A stretch of 64,000 nucleotides of DNA, taken from the NCBI RefSeq assembly GCF_023898315.1, contig NC_064615.1:1186823413-1186887412 (forward strand), written 5' to 3'. A program made the position numbers and the translations under genes. Shown here one piece after another: positions 21,533-33,768 of the stretch (position 1 is the stretch's first letter; every line of letters starts with the position of its first letter). Below the pieces are notes generated by a model. It saw only the letters and a program-made list of their open reading frames with translations. It did no database searches and was not told the origin of the DNA. This stretch comes from Schistocerca nitens. Taxonomy: Eukaryota; Arthropoda; Insecta; Orthoptera; Acrididae.

Positions 21533-24255
21533 TGTACCACTTATATATTTGACAAGAGACGGTGTGAAAAGTATAAAAAATATATATAATGACTCACATA
21601 CACTTTTTGCGAGAGGTAATATGCGAAACATAAATGGTGTTTATAAAAGATTCATTCTATTTTGGAAAGTTTAAAATTTTACACAAATAAAGATAGAAAT
21701 TTGAACTTATGCATGAAAACTAAAAAGTTACTTTGGCATCAGTTGTAAGCTGCTAGTAATTGTGGTAAGCAGGAGGGGTGTCTGTGGCGAAGCTAGCTCT
21801 CTCACTCGTTTTTTATTCGATGTGTCCTGAGGTGAAGTAGCAATAACACAAAAAAGCCATTTTGTATTTTCTGTACCTATAAATGCAGCTCAGTTATTTC
21901 ATATGCAGTCTGGCTTGCATTCTGTGTGGGGGATACTGGAAGCAGTGGAACAGAACAAGCAGAATCACTTACGGTCACTTCCAGCATCCCTCACTGCCAA
22001 AGTCGAGTTACACTGCACTTGTCGTACAAATGTAGCACGTGATGAGCAGCAGAGAATGTGGTACTGCGCCTTCTGCAGCTCAAAGCATTCTGAGATGGCA
22101 CCGACAGGTTTGAGACACTCGCTGTTTCTCTAAGCGAAAATCCAACAGTTGCCTCCGTAGAGAGCGCATTCGAGAGAGTTTCAAACGTAGCCTGTGGAAA
22201 TCTGCTCGTCACGGCAGATGGGAGTTTGCCATTCCTCGTGTGCTGTTTGACTTTGTTTTGTGGTTATGTTCCTGTTGCAGATCATACAGATTTAATGGTT
22301 AAAAGTCCTTCATTGTGGTGATAAACAAAACTATGTAAGAGTTTTTTGGATTCTTTACTGGCGTGAAGATGGAGGATGACATTTTCTTTTCACTTTTAGT
22401 GTCGAGTGATGAGGCTGCATTCCATTTACCTCAAAAAGTGAACCTGGGTATGGTGACATAAGTGTTGTGGTGCACTACCACACAAGACTATTTCTTATTG
22501 TGGAACTTTCTTTATGGTGGAATGGCCACTAACGGTACCCAAATCTTGCACTGCACCATTAGTCTCAATGGTTGCTTGGACTAACAATTTTTTTTTTTAA
22601 TTGGGCAAGACTTTATTTATGTGCCTCTCATTCCAAAACTTGTGTGAATTGTGATACTGCGGTACAGCCAGACGTGCTCCCAGCCTGTGGGGTGAGTTTG
22701 GCTATTGTCTGGATGTTCACTATACGTCCAGTGGAGGGTACTTACGGATAATTTGTGGAAGGTATACAGAAACCTTGATCTCAAATGTAGCTGTATAAAG
22801 CATCCCAAGGATTTATGTGCAATACACACGATAAACTTTTGTAAAATAACACGGTTCTTTCAAAATAGAAAACTTTTCACTCACAAGTGTACATTACATA
22901 TATCCCAAGTTTCTACCTTCGTTCGTTCAGAAGATGTAGTCTCGTGAAATCAGATGAATCTTTTGGAACACCGTGTACAATGACTTGTTCAATGCTGCTT
23001 GCTGTACATTCATCATTCAAGCTTTATTCAGTCGTACCTAGTTCTTCACACAGTATTACACGCACAGTATAACTTGGCACTTTTGTGGGTGTTGTTGGGA
23101 GCATAAGCACACAATTTTCACGTAGCTTATAGAATCCTGAAGGATCTGAAGCCCTCAGACCTTTACCGGTTCCTTCCTCTCAAAAAAGTGCAAAGTTTAT
23201 TGAGCATATAGTACCCACATATTTAGCCACATGACCACATTTTCCTTTATGCTCATAACATAAAATTGTTTTCAATAAATTCTTAAATTCTGTGTTTTAA
23301 ATTATTTCAAAGTCAGCGCTAATAATGATGAAATATAAAGAAAAAAAGGAATAAGATGTAGAAAAAGTGTACAATGAAACTAATAAGAAGAAATGAACTA
23401 TGATCTAGCTAATTTATGTGAGAAATTCAGAGTCACATGTTAAGTTTGGGGAAAGAAGATAGTTCTGTGGAACATTAGAAACAAATACATAATAATACAG
23501 CATTTACAGCTGTTAACAATGAGCACGAGTTGAATGTGTAACAAAATTAGACAGTTCACAGTAAATATTAGAGCAAAATTAGGATAAGACAAAATAGAAA
23601 ATGGCACGAAAGTTTTTTTGTCGCTCTTGTTAACTGTGGGGGAAAGCTGGTAGATCTATAAGCTGAGTGATGGCAGCCAAACCTCAGCCAAATATCGAAA
23701 TATTTTTACGATGAAATAATCTGATACCATTTCGATCGACTAATTATTAGAAACACACAACAAAGACAATGAACTGACAATAACTGTTCATCCTGTCAGT
23801 TTTGCTTCTAAAATGTTAAGAAAAATTGCTTAATACAGAGATCACACAGTTTCCATTCAAAGAGAAATTCGTCACTGTTTAGCAAAATTCTTGTATCCAG
23901 TTTAATTTACAGTTGGAATTTGACACAACCAAACAGCTGATGTTAATGCATTTGTCTCTCAACACTGTGCACTGTACTAATAGCACACTGCGATATCCCT
24001 CAATCTGTTACAGCAAAATGAGTGGCACAGAAAGAAGAATGAAAAATAGCAAAAACGATAGTTCTCAGTGTGGTCTCACCTGTAGTATGGTCGAGGCATT
24101 CTAGAAGAATCGTTACGAGGGCCCGAGGCGAGACCGGAGGCGAAGCCTATCCTCAGTGACCGAACGACCCACGTGTGGGTTAACTTCTAAGTGCTTATCG
24201 ACAAAAGTATTAACTGAGAATTGTGCCACGGCTGTTCTCTGTTTTGGTGCAGAAC
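21533..24255. other. intronic sequence without recognised features
   Basis: AT-rich. Short ORFs at 21903-22133 and 22617-22947 have no recognisable motifs. I see no repeat boundaries here. Confidence 0.35.
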
Positions 24256-24259
24256 TTCC

Positions 24260-26005
24260 CTACACGAGAAGATGTGGAACGACATTTGGTGAAGTTCTGG
24301 TCTTACGTTAAATCAGTAAGTGGATCGAAACAACATATCCAGACACTCTGGGATGATGTTGGCATTGAAACAGGGGATGACACGCGTAAAGCTGAAATAC
24401 TAAACTCCTTTTTCCAAAGCTGTTTCACAGAGGAAGACTGCACTGCAGGTCCTTCTCTAAATCCTCGCACGAACGAAAAAATGGCTGACATTGCAATAAG
24501 TGTCCAAGGAATAGAAAAGCAACTGAAATCACTCAACAGAGGAAAGTCCACTGGACCTGATGGGATACCAATTCGATTCTACACAGAGTACGCGAAAGAA
24601 CTTGCCCCCCTTCTAACAGCCGTGTACCGCAAGTCTCTAGACAAACGGAAGGTTCCAAATGATTGGAAAAGAGCACAGGTAGTCCTGGTTTTCAAGAAGA
24701 GTCGTCGACCAGATGTGCAAAACTATAGACCTATATCTCTGACGTCGATCTGTTGTAGAATTTTAGAACATGTTTTTTGCTCGAGTATCATGTCGTTTTT
24801 GGAAACCCAGAATCTACTCTGTAGGAATCAACATGGATTCCGGAAACAGCGATCGTGTGAGACCCAACTCGCTTTATTTGTTCATCAGACCCAGAAAATA
24901 TTAGATACAGGTTCCCAGGTAGATGCTATTTTTCTTGACTTCCGGAAGGCGTTCGATACAGTTCCGCACTGTCGCCTGATAAACAAAGTAAGAGCCTACG
25001 GAATATCAGACCAGCTGTGTGGCTGGATTGAAGAGTTTTTAGCAAACAGAACACAGCATGTTGTTATCAATGGAGACGTTAAAGTAACCTCTGGCGTGCC
25101 ACTGGGGAGTGTTATGGGACCATTGCTTTTCACAATATATATAAATGACCTAGCAGATAGTCGGAAGTTCCATGCGGCTTTTCGCGGATGATGTTGTAGT
25201 ATACAGAGAAGTTGCAGCATTAGAAAATCGTAGCGAAATGCAGGAAGATCTGCAGCGGATAGGCACTTGGTGCAGGGAATGGCAACTGACCCTTAACATA
25301 GACAAATGTAATGTATTGCGAATACACAGAAAGAAGGATCCTTTATTGTATCATTATATGATAGCGGAACAAACACTGGTAGCAGTTACTTCTGCAAAAT
25401 ATCTGGGAGTATGCGTACGGAAAGATTTGAAGTGGAATGATCATATAAAATTAATTGTTGGTAAGGCGGGTGCCAGGTTGAGATTCATTGGGAGAGTCCT
25501 TAGAAAATGTAGTCCATCGACAAAGGAGGTGGCTTACAAAACACTCGTTCGACCTATACTTGAATATTGCTCATCAGTGTGGGATCCGTACCAGGTCGGG
25601 TTGACGGAGGAGATAGAGAAGATCCAAAGAAGAGCAGCGCGTTTCGTCACAGGGTTATTTGGTAAGCGTGACAGCGTTACGGAGATGTTTAGCAAACTCA
25701 ACTGGCAGACTCTGCAAGAGAGGCGCTCTGCATAGCGGTGTAGCTTGCTGTCCAGGTTTCGAGAGGGTGCGTTTCTGGATGAGGTATCGAATATATTGCT
25801 TCCCCCTAGTTATAACTCCCGAGGAGATCACGAATGAAAAATTAGAGAGATTCGAACGCGCACGGAGGCTTTCCGGCAGTCGTTCTTCCAGCGAACCGTA
25901 CGCGACTGGAACAGGAAAGGGAGGTAATGACAGTGGCACGTATAGTGCCCTCCGCCACACACCGTTGGGCGGCTTGCGGAGTATAAATGTAGATGTGATG
26001 TAGAC
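24260..26005 (+). mobile_element. CR1/jockey-like LINE, 5'-truncated
   Basis: Covers the RT and C-terminal region and ends in gtagatgtgatgtag, a degenerate 3' repeat typical of this LINE type. Two frames (24223-25191 and 25172-25735) together give an almost complete RT domain. The endonuclease is missing. The decayed fragment at 2.2-3.0 kb belongs to the same family. Confidence 0.85.
24269..25735 (+). pseudogene. CR1/jockey-like reverse transcriptase, frameshifted
   Basis: Motifs in order: GKSTGPDGIPIRFY, NYRPISLTSICCRILEHV, FRKQRSCETQLALF, IFLDFRKAFDTVPH (motif A Asp), GVPLGSVMGPLLFTIYINDL (motif B), then LFADDVVVY (motif C) in the next frame. A one-base change at about 25160-25175 separates the frames. 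The C-terminal part has YLGVCVRKDLKWNDHI and RRAARFVTGLFG. The protein would reverse transcribe its own RNA at a nicked target; this copy cannot without a frameshift. Confidence 0.85.
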
Positions 26006-26339
26006 GAGGAGCAGCATATTCACATTTGCCGTGTCATTCCACAGACGAGTGGTGACTTATCCCAGTTCTAGTTTGCTTCGTCAGGGCTTTCTCACAATTG
26101 GACTGTGCTCGGCATTTTTACTTCTACTGTGTCGTCCAGCCTGGATGTTTACGTACCAGTTCTAGTTTACAGGGGCGGAGCGGCACTCGGCTGTCGGGTA
26201 CTGACTTGACTACGACGGCTGCAACTCGAGCAGCCGCTGCTGGACGGGCAGGAGGCGGCCTGGGAGGCGACAGTCGAGGTACGTAGTGCCAAGCTCACCT
26301 TATAGCAAATGCGGGTGCAGGGATTTTTTTTGGTTATTC

Positions 26340-27540
26340 TTATACTGTTGTCCAGAGGGAGCAGATTACGGACCACGACGGAGCAGTTGCACGCACATTT
26401 TGAAGCGCAGGTGCACCTAACAGCTGGCTACGAGTATTTTAAGTTCCTTCAGCTGAGGGAGCAACCGACTCGTACAAACACAACAGCGATCAGCTAAATT
26501 GCAGGTTGCTAGTAGAGAATGCAGGTTCGAGTGCTCTTGTGGGCTTGCATACAGTGATGCTACGGTAAGTTCCACGTTTCCATTACTCAAAATGTGTCCG
26601 AAGCACGCATTCGTTCTGCAGTATTACAGTTCCCCAACCGAATAAGAGATTCGCAAGACATTCTAGATGTGGCAGTGATCGACTTACAGTCTCCGGCTAC
26701 AGCAGTGGTTCAGAAGCGCGCAGCACGGACAGTCGTGCACAGTTCCGTGACGACAGCAGTCGGCTGCAGCGTCTGCGCCACGAGTCCCGGTGTTACGTGC
26801 GTGGCCCACTGGAAGTTCGTACGGTTTTAGGTAATCACTCGCACAAGACGCCACCATCGGCACAGCCCTCACATCGGTGGCACGTATTTGGCCCCTCCTG
26901 TCACCAGAAGCACAGTTCCGAGGCGATGAAATTAGACACAGGTGCTTCGCTTACACTATTGAGTAGGCCTACTTCTGATTTATTAGGTAGCTCACGGCTG
27001 CCAAGTCCTCTTTCCATCCTGCCAGTGATATTCCTGTCTATAGTCTGCCAGTGAGCTCCTTCAATACAGTGTCTTTTCAAGTACTGTGTCGCTCCAGTTG
27101 CCCAAACATCTTTAGAATTGAGCCCTTTGACTTGTTTGGTCTTTGAATTCGAGACAATGTATTGCGGGTGACTTTACAGTTCTCGAAACAGAGTAAATCA
27201 ATTGTGTGACAAGCACAGGTAGTTGTTTTGAGGTTAAAGTTGTTCTCGAGGACAAAGCTCGGCCACGATTTTGTCGCACAGCCAACGCGCTATCGAGGTG
27301 CACGGGAGCTGCCGTGACGTCACGGCGCCGTTGTTAGTGGCATCGACAAGCCGTCCCACGGACTGAGTCTCTGCACCGATTTTGAATTTACGGTCAGTCC
27401 TCAAACTGTGGCGAACTTATGGAGCAGGGCCGGTTATTTTCCAAAACATATTTGAACGGAGCATATTTGCAATTGCCGTTGGATGAGCAGTACAAATGTT
27501 TGATAATGAAGTTTCTGGTTGCAAGCCCACGGAACATTCG
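26340..27540 (+). mobile_element. Ty3/Gypsy LTR-retrotransposon gag-pol remnant
   Basis: Frames are broken, but domains follow the expected order. Gag-like sequence includes RECRFECSCGLAYSDAT (about 26515-26565) and SEARIRSAVLQF. The aspartic protease motif KLDTGASLTLLS is at about 26930-26965. A linker has DNVLRVTLQFSKQ, and the start of RT is at 27390-27520 (TVSPQTV and CNCRWMSSTN, a frameshifted LQLPLDEQYK). No LTRs were recognised on either side, and RNase H and integrase are absent. Confidence 0.65.
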
Positions 27541-27723
27541 TCAAATTTGAAGTGACTCTTCCAGGTGGCCTCACGTGTAACAAGGAAAAAAAATCTTCAT
27601 TTCTCAAACGGAGATTTTGTATTTAGGTCATTGCACTGGTCCTTTGGGAACGAGAAACATTTATTTATAGTTGATATGAAACGTTTGTGTAATAAAACGA
27701 ACTGTTATTCTCTGCACACAAGA

Positions 27724-27919
27724 ATGGTTCAAATGGCTCTGAGCACTATGGGACTTAACATCTGAGGTTATCAGTCCTCTACTCTTAGAACTACTTAAAC
27801 GTAACTAACCTAAGGACATCACACACATCCATACCCGAGGCAGGATTCGAACCTGCGACCGTAGCGGTCGCGCGGTTCCAGACTGAAGCGCCTAGAACCG
27901 CTCGGCCACATCGGCGGGC
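27724..27919 (-). mobile_element. tRNA-headed SINE, type A
   Basis: Full length on the minus strand: head with GTGGCCGAGCGGTTCTAG, B box GGTTCGAATCC, and a body ending in the CATAGTGCTCAGAGCCATTT block. Target duplications ctgcacacaaga lie at 27712-27723 and 27920-27931. Confidence 0.92.
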
Positions 27920-27931
27920 CTGCACACAAGA

Positions 27932-28629
27932 GTACGTAAAAATATAAATTATCTCACTGTGGTGTATATGGAAAACAGTATCGATATTTCATGATAATGA
28001 ATCTGTATCTTGTAGTAAAGATACTGACAGTAATGTACACAAGAGAAATAGATTTTTGTAATCTTTTTACTCTGATTTGAATTTCCTAAAAGGAAGACGT
28101 TCATAGAGACCTATGTATCTTGTAACGTATTGCTGGTAAATATATATTTTTATAGATAACCAAACCACTTATTTCACAAGCATTAGCATACCTAGATATA
28201 TAAAAAATGAAATGTGTATTTTTCATAGATTAATAACGCGCGGTACAACGCCAGTTGGAATTAGTATTGTTGCCTGCCATTTGCAAGACAGCAGATTCTT
28301 TTTTAAATTGCTCCGATGTTCCTTTTGCACGGTCCACAGAGTGTCAGCATGCGTTCCAATATCTCAGTGATGCGAGCATGCTTTTCGTTGTCTCTAGGAT
28401 GCCCCTCTCACCGATCGATGTCTCATTCAGTTTGTCGTACTAGTGGGAGATTGCAGCAGCGCAGTTCTTCCGAGCCTGCTCCGCCGAGCACAGTGCAAAA
28501 GTTGCAAAGGTGAGCTATTTTACTGTCCAATTATCAGTATGAACTTCTGTACAGGCTCCCAGTTGTTGTCTCGTTTATTTGTGGGTACAGATTCAGTCTT
28601 TGGTTCCTCAAAGGATTCCTGTTTCTAGG
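27932..28629. other. intronic sequence without recognised features
   Basis: AT-rich, then mixed composition. Small ORFs at 28255-28628 carry no recognisable motif. Confidence 0.35.
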
Positions 28630-28815
28630 TAGATCACGTCGCCTGGTGCAAGTCTTTTTAGTTGCGACTTGCTCGTCGCTCAGGATGATGTGATGACGAA
28701 GATAAAACACCCAGACGCAGAGCGGAGAAAATCTCCTATCCAGTTGGGAATCGAACCCGGGTCCCGCACACGGCATTCTGCCTCGACGAGCACTCTGCTA
28801 AGGAGGCGAACGTGC
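28630..28815 (-). mobile_element. tRNA-headed SINE, type E
   Basis: Minus-strand B box GGGTTCGATTCCC within a tRNA-like head (about 28740-28810), followed by gagattttctccgctctgcg-like body and hatgatgacg-type sequence. It resembles the partial copy at 51.8 kb. Confidence 0.55.
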
Positions 28816-28899
28816 GAAAAGGTTTGCGACGTGATTAGGGCCGCACAATGAGAATTAAGACTCTGAACGCGTAAAGGTAGTTAGCTAGATGCACGTGAC

Positions 28900-29820
28900 A
28901 TTCGATTTCGGAAATCTTTAGGGAAATCAATATTCGGAGACCCACAGTGACGAGAGGGTGCCGAGAACACGAGGTTTCAGGAGCTCTCACCACAGACAAC
29001 GCAGTGGCCGATGGCCTTCACTTAACGACCGAGAGCAGCGTCGTTTGCGTAGAGCTCCGAGTGCTAATAGACGAGCGTGAAACAACCGCAGAAACCAATG
29101 TGGGACGTACGACGAACGTGTCCGTTAGGGGAGCGTTAACGGACTACGGCAGCAGGCGAGCGACGCGACTGCCTTTGCTAACGGCACGACATCGCCTGCA
29201 GCGTCTCGAGACCGTACGGGTTTGACACTACACGGCTAGAAAACCGTGACCCGGTCAGACGAGGGGCGATTTCGGTGGATCAGAGCTGACCGTAGTGTTC
29301 GAGTACAGCGCAGACCCCACGAAGCCACAGACCGAAGTCGTTAAAGAGGCAATGCGGAAGCTGTCGGTGGGCGGTGTTTACACGGAAGTGACTGGGCCCT
29401 CTGATCCGACTGACCCGATTATTCACTGGAAACGGTTATACGTTCGGTCCCTCCCAGACCACTCGCAGCCATTCGAAGAATCGACGTTCGCAACCGTGTC
29501 ACCGGGACACAATTTGCACGCTATTAGTTGGAAGAAGGTTCTGGAAAATTGGAGCAAACGATCCGGCCACCCAGATCGCCCGACACCCGCCTGTCGAACA
29601 TTTATAGGATATATTCGGAAGGTGAGTTGGTGCACAAAGTCCCGCACGGGCCACACTTGACCAATTATGGCGGATGTCCGGCCACCACGGCTCACTATTT
29701 CGGCAGGGGACTTCCAAAGACTCGTCTGTGGGTGCCACATCAAGTTGTCGCACTACGCCGGGAAAAAGGAGATCCGGCACGATATTCGGTGACTTTTGTT
29801 ACCTCAGTGTAAATACTGTT
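28900..29820 (+). mobile_element. Tc1-like transposon remnant adjacent to a host exon
   Basis: Segments match a Tc1-type transposase in order: accacagacaacgcagtggc with ACTTAACGACCGAGAG (DNA-binding part), TGACCCGGTCAGACGAGGGG (first catalytic Asp region, SDE), WKRLYVRSLPDHSQPF, and SGHPDRPTPACRTFIGYI (decayed PDxNPIEHLW motif). The 3' end gttacctcagtgtaa lies about 50 bp from the splice donor of the 30-kb exon. Large internal deletions and frameshifts are present. Confidence 0.65.
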
Positions 29821-29873
29821 CTCAGAAATCGACAATTAATTAAGTGTGGAGGTGTGGAGCGGAGCAGACTCAC

Positions 29874-30211
29874 CCGCGCTCGCGGACGGCCTCGAGCTGC
29901 TTGCCGCTGAGGCGGCGTGGCTCGCCCCTCGCGTCCACGGCGACGGCGTCCAGCTCGTCGAAGGCGGGCGCCACGAACAGGTCGCGCAGGTTGAGGTGCG
30001 CGCCGGCGCCGGCGCCGCGGTGCGGCCGCCGAGGCAGCGACACCGACCCGTCGGCCGGGGGCGGCGCCGGCGCCGGCGGCGGCGCCGGTGGCTGCTCGCC
30101 GGCCCCAGAGGCCGCGGCGGCGGCGGCGGCGCCCAGCTCGCCCGCGCTCGCCACCGGCGGCGGCAGCACGATGGGGAACGTCTTCCAGTGGTACAGGAAC
30201 TGCTCGGCCAC
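29874..30211 (-). CDS. large internal coding exon of the same unidentified host gene
   Basis: A 338-nt exon. The acceptor is GTGTGTCAG and the donor GTGAGT. It opens VAEQFLYHWKTFPIVLPPP, continues through a very GC-rich, low-complexity Ala/Pro/Gly stretch of roughly 50 residues that is probably a disordered linker, then returns to ordered sequence with NLRDLFVAPAFDELDAV and ends GKQLEAVRERG. It starts in phase 0, compatible with the 58.5-kb exon, and ends in phase 2, compatible with both the 13.1-kb and 7-kb exons. GC content is far above the AT-rich introns. A decayed Tc1-like element ends about 50 bp beyond the donor. The gene is not identified. Confidence 0.75.
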
Positions 30212-30439
30212 CTGACACACAGCCCACCCACCTGCTCCTGTTATCTGACACTCTGAAATTCTTAAGGTAGCACGGATAATGTACAACGAACGGAATGTTG
30301 TTTACAACTTGTACAGTGTACAGACACCTGGCTGTGGCTCTAAAAAAGAAAAGAAAAGAAACAACGAGAACGAAGAAGCGAAAGTTTAAGGTTGCCACGA
30401 ACGGTGTATTAGGTCGGTACATACGTTCGTATCGTTTTA

Positions 30440-31000
30440 CCGTAAGTTTAATAAACACAACACAGAATTAGTCTTCGATAATTGATAATATATTCTGCAT
30501 CACTATTTCCAACGGTCTGCCAACGCTGGACTAACTTTAAGATTCCGTAATTATAGAAATCGGGTGATTTTGAGGTGAAGAACTCGTCGAGTCGTGTTCG
30601 TAGTGGATTTTCAGCCGGAAGGGAAGTTCGATAGAGAGCGGAAAATGTGAAAATCTGAGGGCCCAGATCAGCCGAATAAGCTGGGTGCGGAATGACTTCC
30701 CGACGCAACTCCCGTCAGTCTAGCAGAATGCGGACACGCGTTACCGCGAAGTAGTTCGTAACATTTGGCAGCATGTCGACCATTTTGGATTAAGGCACTT
30801 CAACTGTCTCCGTCAAATCCCGAAGGTCTTCCTGAAGGCGGAGAGTCACTAATGTCAAAACGATCCTCCTTAATAGGGGAAAACAATTTTGTCGCCACGG
30901 TATTATCCCCACACACGGCGAAAATATTTCTGGCTGCTCCTGCTGCTGCCATCCCTCTACTGAACTCGGAAGAACACGTCGGCAAGATTTCTCCACTTGG
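30440..31000 (-). mobile_element. mariner remnant with internal deletion
   Basis: On the minus strand, 30990-30790 encodes RNIFAVCGDN and DISDSPPSGRPSGFDGDS, the mariner helix-turn-helix and GRPS linker. 30710-30450 encodes HPAYSADLGPQIF (decayed HPPYSPDLAP, third Asp) and DEFFTSKSPDFYNYGI (C-terminus). The central catalytic part is missing. Confidence 0.65.
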
Positions 31001-31739
31001 CACTCCGTTTTCTAGCATCCACAGTGCCATTCACGATGACAAAACGACAATATGTAAACTCTTGAGTAGCAACAGTGAACTATAAATAAAAATGACAATC
31101 GATACTGTATGGGAACTATTACTTGGCATGCGGGCCCCCTAGTTCCGGATCGGAAACTATCGGCAGCAGTCGGGAGATTTCCTGGCGTGTCGTGGCGATT
31201 TGTACATGTTGCCAACTGTGCGGCGTGGACTGCATTTGTCGTCTCCCTTGTTTCCTGCTGTGTCGGTCGGGTCGCTTACCTGTGCTGTTGCTGTCAGTGT
31301 GTAGCAGCTGCGTTTTCACTGTTTCGAAAATGAGTGATGATCCGGTTGCTGTCCCATCGCGGGAGTTACCGTCGACTCCAGTTCGGAAAAAAAATCCGGT
31401 TATAAGGAGCGCTTGTCGTAAAATGATCATGAATGTAGAGGAGTGCTGCGACGATGAAAAACAACAAAAAGCACTGTTAATGTATTTATTTAATATTTCA
31501 GTCATCCCAAATGTCGAAAGTACGAAGTATTTAACGGACGATTAACTCTGTCCTACACACAGCTTAAGAAGCACGTTTGTGTTAGCCCCACTGCGCCTTT
31601 GTTTCCCTCCTCACCCCGCCCCCCCTTCAGTAATACTGCTCGGTGCCCGTTCCCCGCACCTGCTGGGAGTTCGGGTATAGTAAGTAAACCAGTAGCAGCC
31701 GAAATACCACCGTGCAAAATAAAAGCGTTACTAACTCAT
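31001..31739 (+). other. unclassified stretch with a 72-residue ORF
   Basis: An ATG at 31330 opens a 72-codon frame, MSDDPVAVPSRELPS to TKYLTDD, with a basic segment RKKNPVIRSACRKMI. It loosely resembles the N-terminus of transposon-type DNA-binding proteins, but I cannot assign it. The rest is unrecognised. Confidence 0.25.
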
Positions 31740-32525
31740 GCACCAACTTAATAATCCTCTCAGTGACGGCAAAGGACATGGAAGACCAGCTGACTGGTAT
31801 GGTAATGGAATGTAGCCGAATTAAGTCAGACGACGCAGACGGAATTTCATTACAGAATGAGATATTGAAAGTATAATACGAGTTTTACCATTTGGGCAGT
31901 AAAATAACTTACGATGGACGAAGTAGACATAAAATGTAAAATGACAATGGCAAGAACAGTGTTTCTGAAAAGAGCAACATATTAATGTCTAATAGAAAGT
32001 GCATGGAAGTGCTTTCTGACGCTATCTGTGTGGAGTGTCGCCTTGAAAGTAATTGGAACGTGGACGATAAACCGCCAGACAAGAAGAGAACAGAACGTGT
32101 TAAAAGGTGCCGCCACACAGAAATGACTACATCGGTTAACTAAAAGGAGATGTGAAGGGAGACATGGTCTCTTTGAAGATAACAGCGTTCCAAAGTTTGA
32201 CAACATGTAAAAACAACAACAATCTTCGGATTGATCTGTCCTCCTTTGTTAACTACAAGGACACGATCACTCCGAAGATGACCATTACAACTGAAACCGG
32301 TCACTGAGTAAAACAAATAGTTCCGATAACAGCTTATTGAGGTTTTTACACGAGAGGAGATACTGAATAGAAATGCAGAGGAAAGGCCAGTTTGACTAAA
32401 AGAAGTGACTGGTTGACAGGACACGTCGCGAGGCCTCAAGGTTATAGAGCGAAGCATGGAGGCTAAAAATTGTAGAGGCATACCAACGCATGACTAGAGT
32501 ATGCGTGTTCAGGCGGCTGGTTTTA
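31740..32525 (+). mobile_element. decayed RTE-like LINE 3' fragment with an insertion
   Basis: 31755-32130 and 32345-32520 match, in order, the region from FADD downstream in the RTE LINE at 39.64-40.39 kb (for example catttgggcagtaaaataac and tggttgacaggacacgt). About 210 bp of unrelated sequence (32135-32345) separates them and carries a hammerhead-like core. Many frameshifts. Confidence 0.65.
32268..32306 (+). ncRNA. hammerhead-like core inside a small insertion in an RTE remnant
   Basis: CCGAAGA (32272-32278; one base from CTGAAGA), a short imperfect hairpin, GAAA (32293-32296), then CCGGTC. After GAAA the sequence forms the palindrome ACCGGT followed by C, giving the classical GTC cleavage triplet at 32300-32302. 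Confidence 0.45.
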
Positions 32526-32916
32526 AGGTTGCTACGTAACGTCAAGGCGCATACATGTTTGCCGTCCAGTCATAATTCCATTTGTTGTATTTGAGAAGGA
32601 GAATAACATTTGTTTCGAGCTTAAATCTAAAAATAATGTTTTATAATTTATGGGAAAAAACCAGATCCAATAACTGTAGATGCCAGCCCGAGAGAAAGCT
32701 GATACTGCATGTAGAACATCGATAACAAAGAAAATTCGTCTCAATCGACAAACGAGTAAGGTGAAGTTCATTTATACTTCTCACTCCCGCGTACTATTAT
32801 AATAAATGTAACAAATTCGTTCATACTACGAAATAATGCAAAGAGTAAATTTAGGGATTTGACCTGAATGGAGATGGAGAAGCTAAGTGCCAAATACAGT
32901 TGACCCAATATTTATC

Positions 32917-33119
32917 GCCGGCCGGAGTGGCCAAGCGGTTCTAGGCGCAACAGTCCGGAACCGCGCGACCGCTACGGTCGCGGGTTCGAATCCTGCCTCG
33001 GGCATGGATGTGTGTGATGTCCTTAGATTAATTAGGTTTAATTAGTTCTAAGTTCTAGGGGCCTTATGACCTCAGCAGTTGAGTCCCATAGTGCTCAGAG
33101 CCATTTGAACCATTTTGAA
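32917..33119 (+). mobile_element. tRNA-headed SINE, type A
   Basis: Full length. Head GCCGGCCGGAGTGGCCAAG, B box GGTTCGAATCC at about 32982-32992, body and CATTTTGAA tail. Target duplications ccaatatttatc at 32905-32916 and 33120-33131. Confidence 0.93.
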
Positions 33120-33244
33120 CCAATATTTATCACATGGAATACCACCCTTGAAAATTTACTACACAATATGGTGACAGCCACGGCGATATGTTGGACTTGG
33201 TCCAAGGCAAATGTATTACAGAAAAATGACAGTAAACAAGAAAC

Positions 33245-33485
33245 TATTCGCAGCTGCGAATATAGACTACCTTAAGCTGTATAATGGAATGACGACAATG
33301 AATATTTGTGCCGGACCGGGCCTCGAACCCGGGTCTTGCCCTTCCCACGACCGGTCGCCTTACTGTTTGGCTACCCGTGCACAACTCACGTCTAGACTCA
33401 AACCTCCTATGTCGTAAACCACGTGCCTCCAACCCGTTATCGTACATGCATATGTATATTCACGTGCAGGGCAGACATTTTACTG
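33245..33485 (-). mobile_element. tRNA-headed SINE, type D
   Basis: Minus-strand head with TAGCCAAACAGTAAGGCGAC and B box GGGTTCGAGGCC, followed by body ttcattgtcgtcattccatt. A plus-strand copy of the same family lies at 35375, on the other side of the Tc1 element. Confidence 0.75.
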
Positions 33486-33573
33486 GAATGTCGCTTCCCG
33501 GTGTGCGCGGATAAATACGGCAAGTGAAATGTCTCCCCCGTACGAGAATACACATTACTGGCCATTAAAATTG

Positions 33574-33768
33574 GCTCAAATGGTTCAAATGGCTCTGAGC
33601 ACTATGGGACTCAACATCTTAGGTCATAAGTCCCCTAGAACTTAGAACTACTTAAACCTAACTAACCTAAGGACATCACACACACCCATGCCCGAGGCAG
33701 GATTCGAACCTGCGACCGTAGCAGTCCCGCGGTTCCGGACTGCAGCGCCAGAACCGCTAGACCACCGC
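33574..33768 (-). mobile_element. tRNA-headed SINE, type A', inside the Tc1 left TIR
   Basis: Minus strand, head GCGGTGGTCTAGCGGTTCTG, B box GGTTCGAATCC. Target duplications taaaattg at 33566-33573 and 33769-33776. It shares with the copies at 35080 and 53566 the variant actgctacggtcgcagg and the GCGGTTCTGGCGC head, so these three form a subfamily distinct from the 8.6, 27.7 and 32.9-kb copies. Confidence 0.92.

Noticed and set aside
27840..27915. tRNA-like sequence with A and B boxes
   Set aside because: It is the head of a SINE with target duplications; no complete cloverleaf gene. The same applies to all other tRNA-like hits here.
29836..30256. Several long overlapping ORFs on both strands
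   Set aside because: They are shadows of the GC-rich coding exon; only the minus-strand frame has matching splice phases and non-repetitive protein sequence at both ends.
31330..31545. Short ORF considered as a host gene
   Set aside because: It only loosely resembles a transposon DNA-binding N-terminus, ends early, and has no supporting context.
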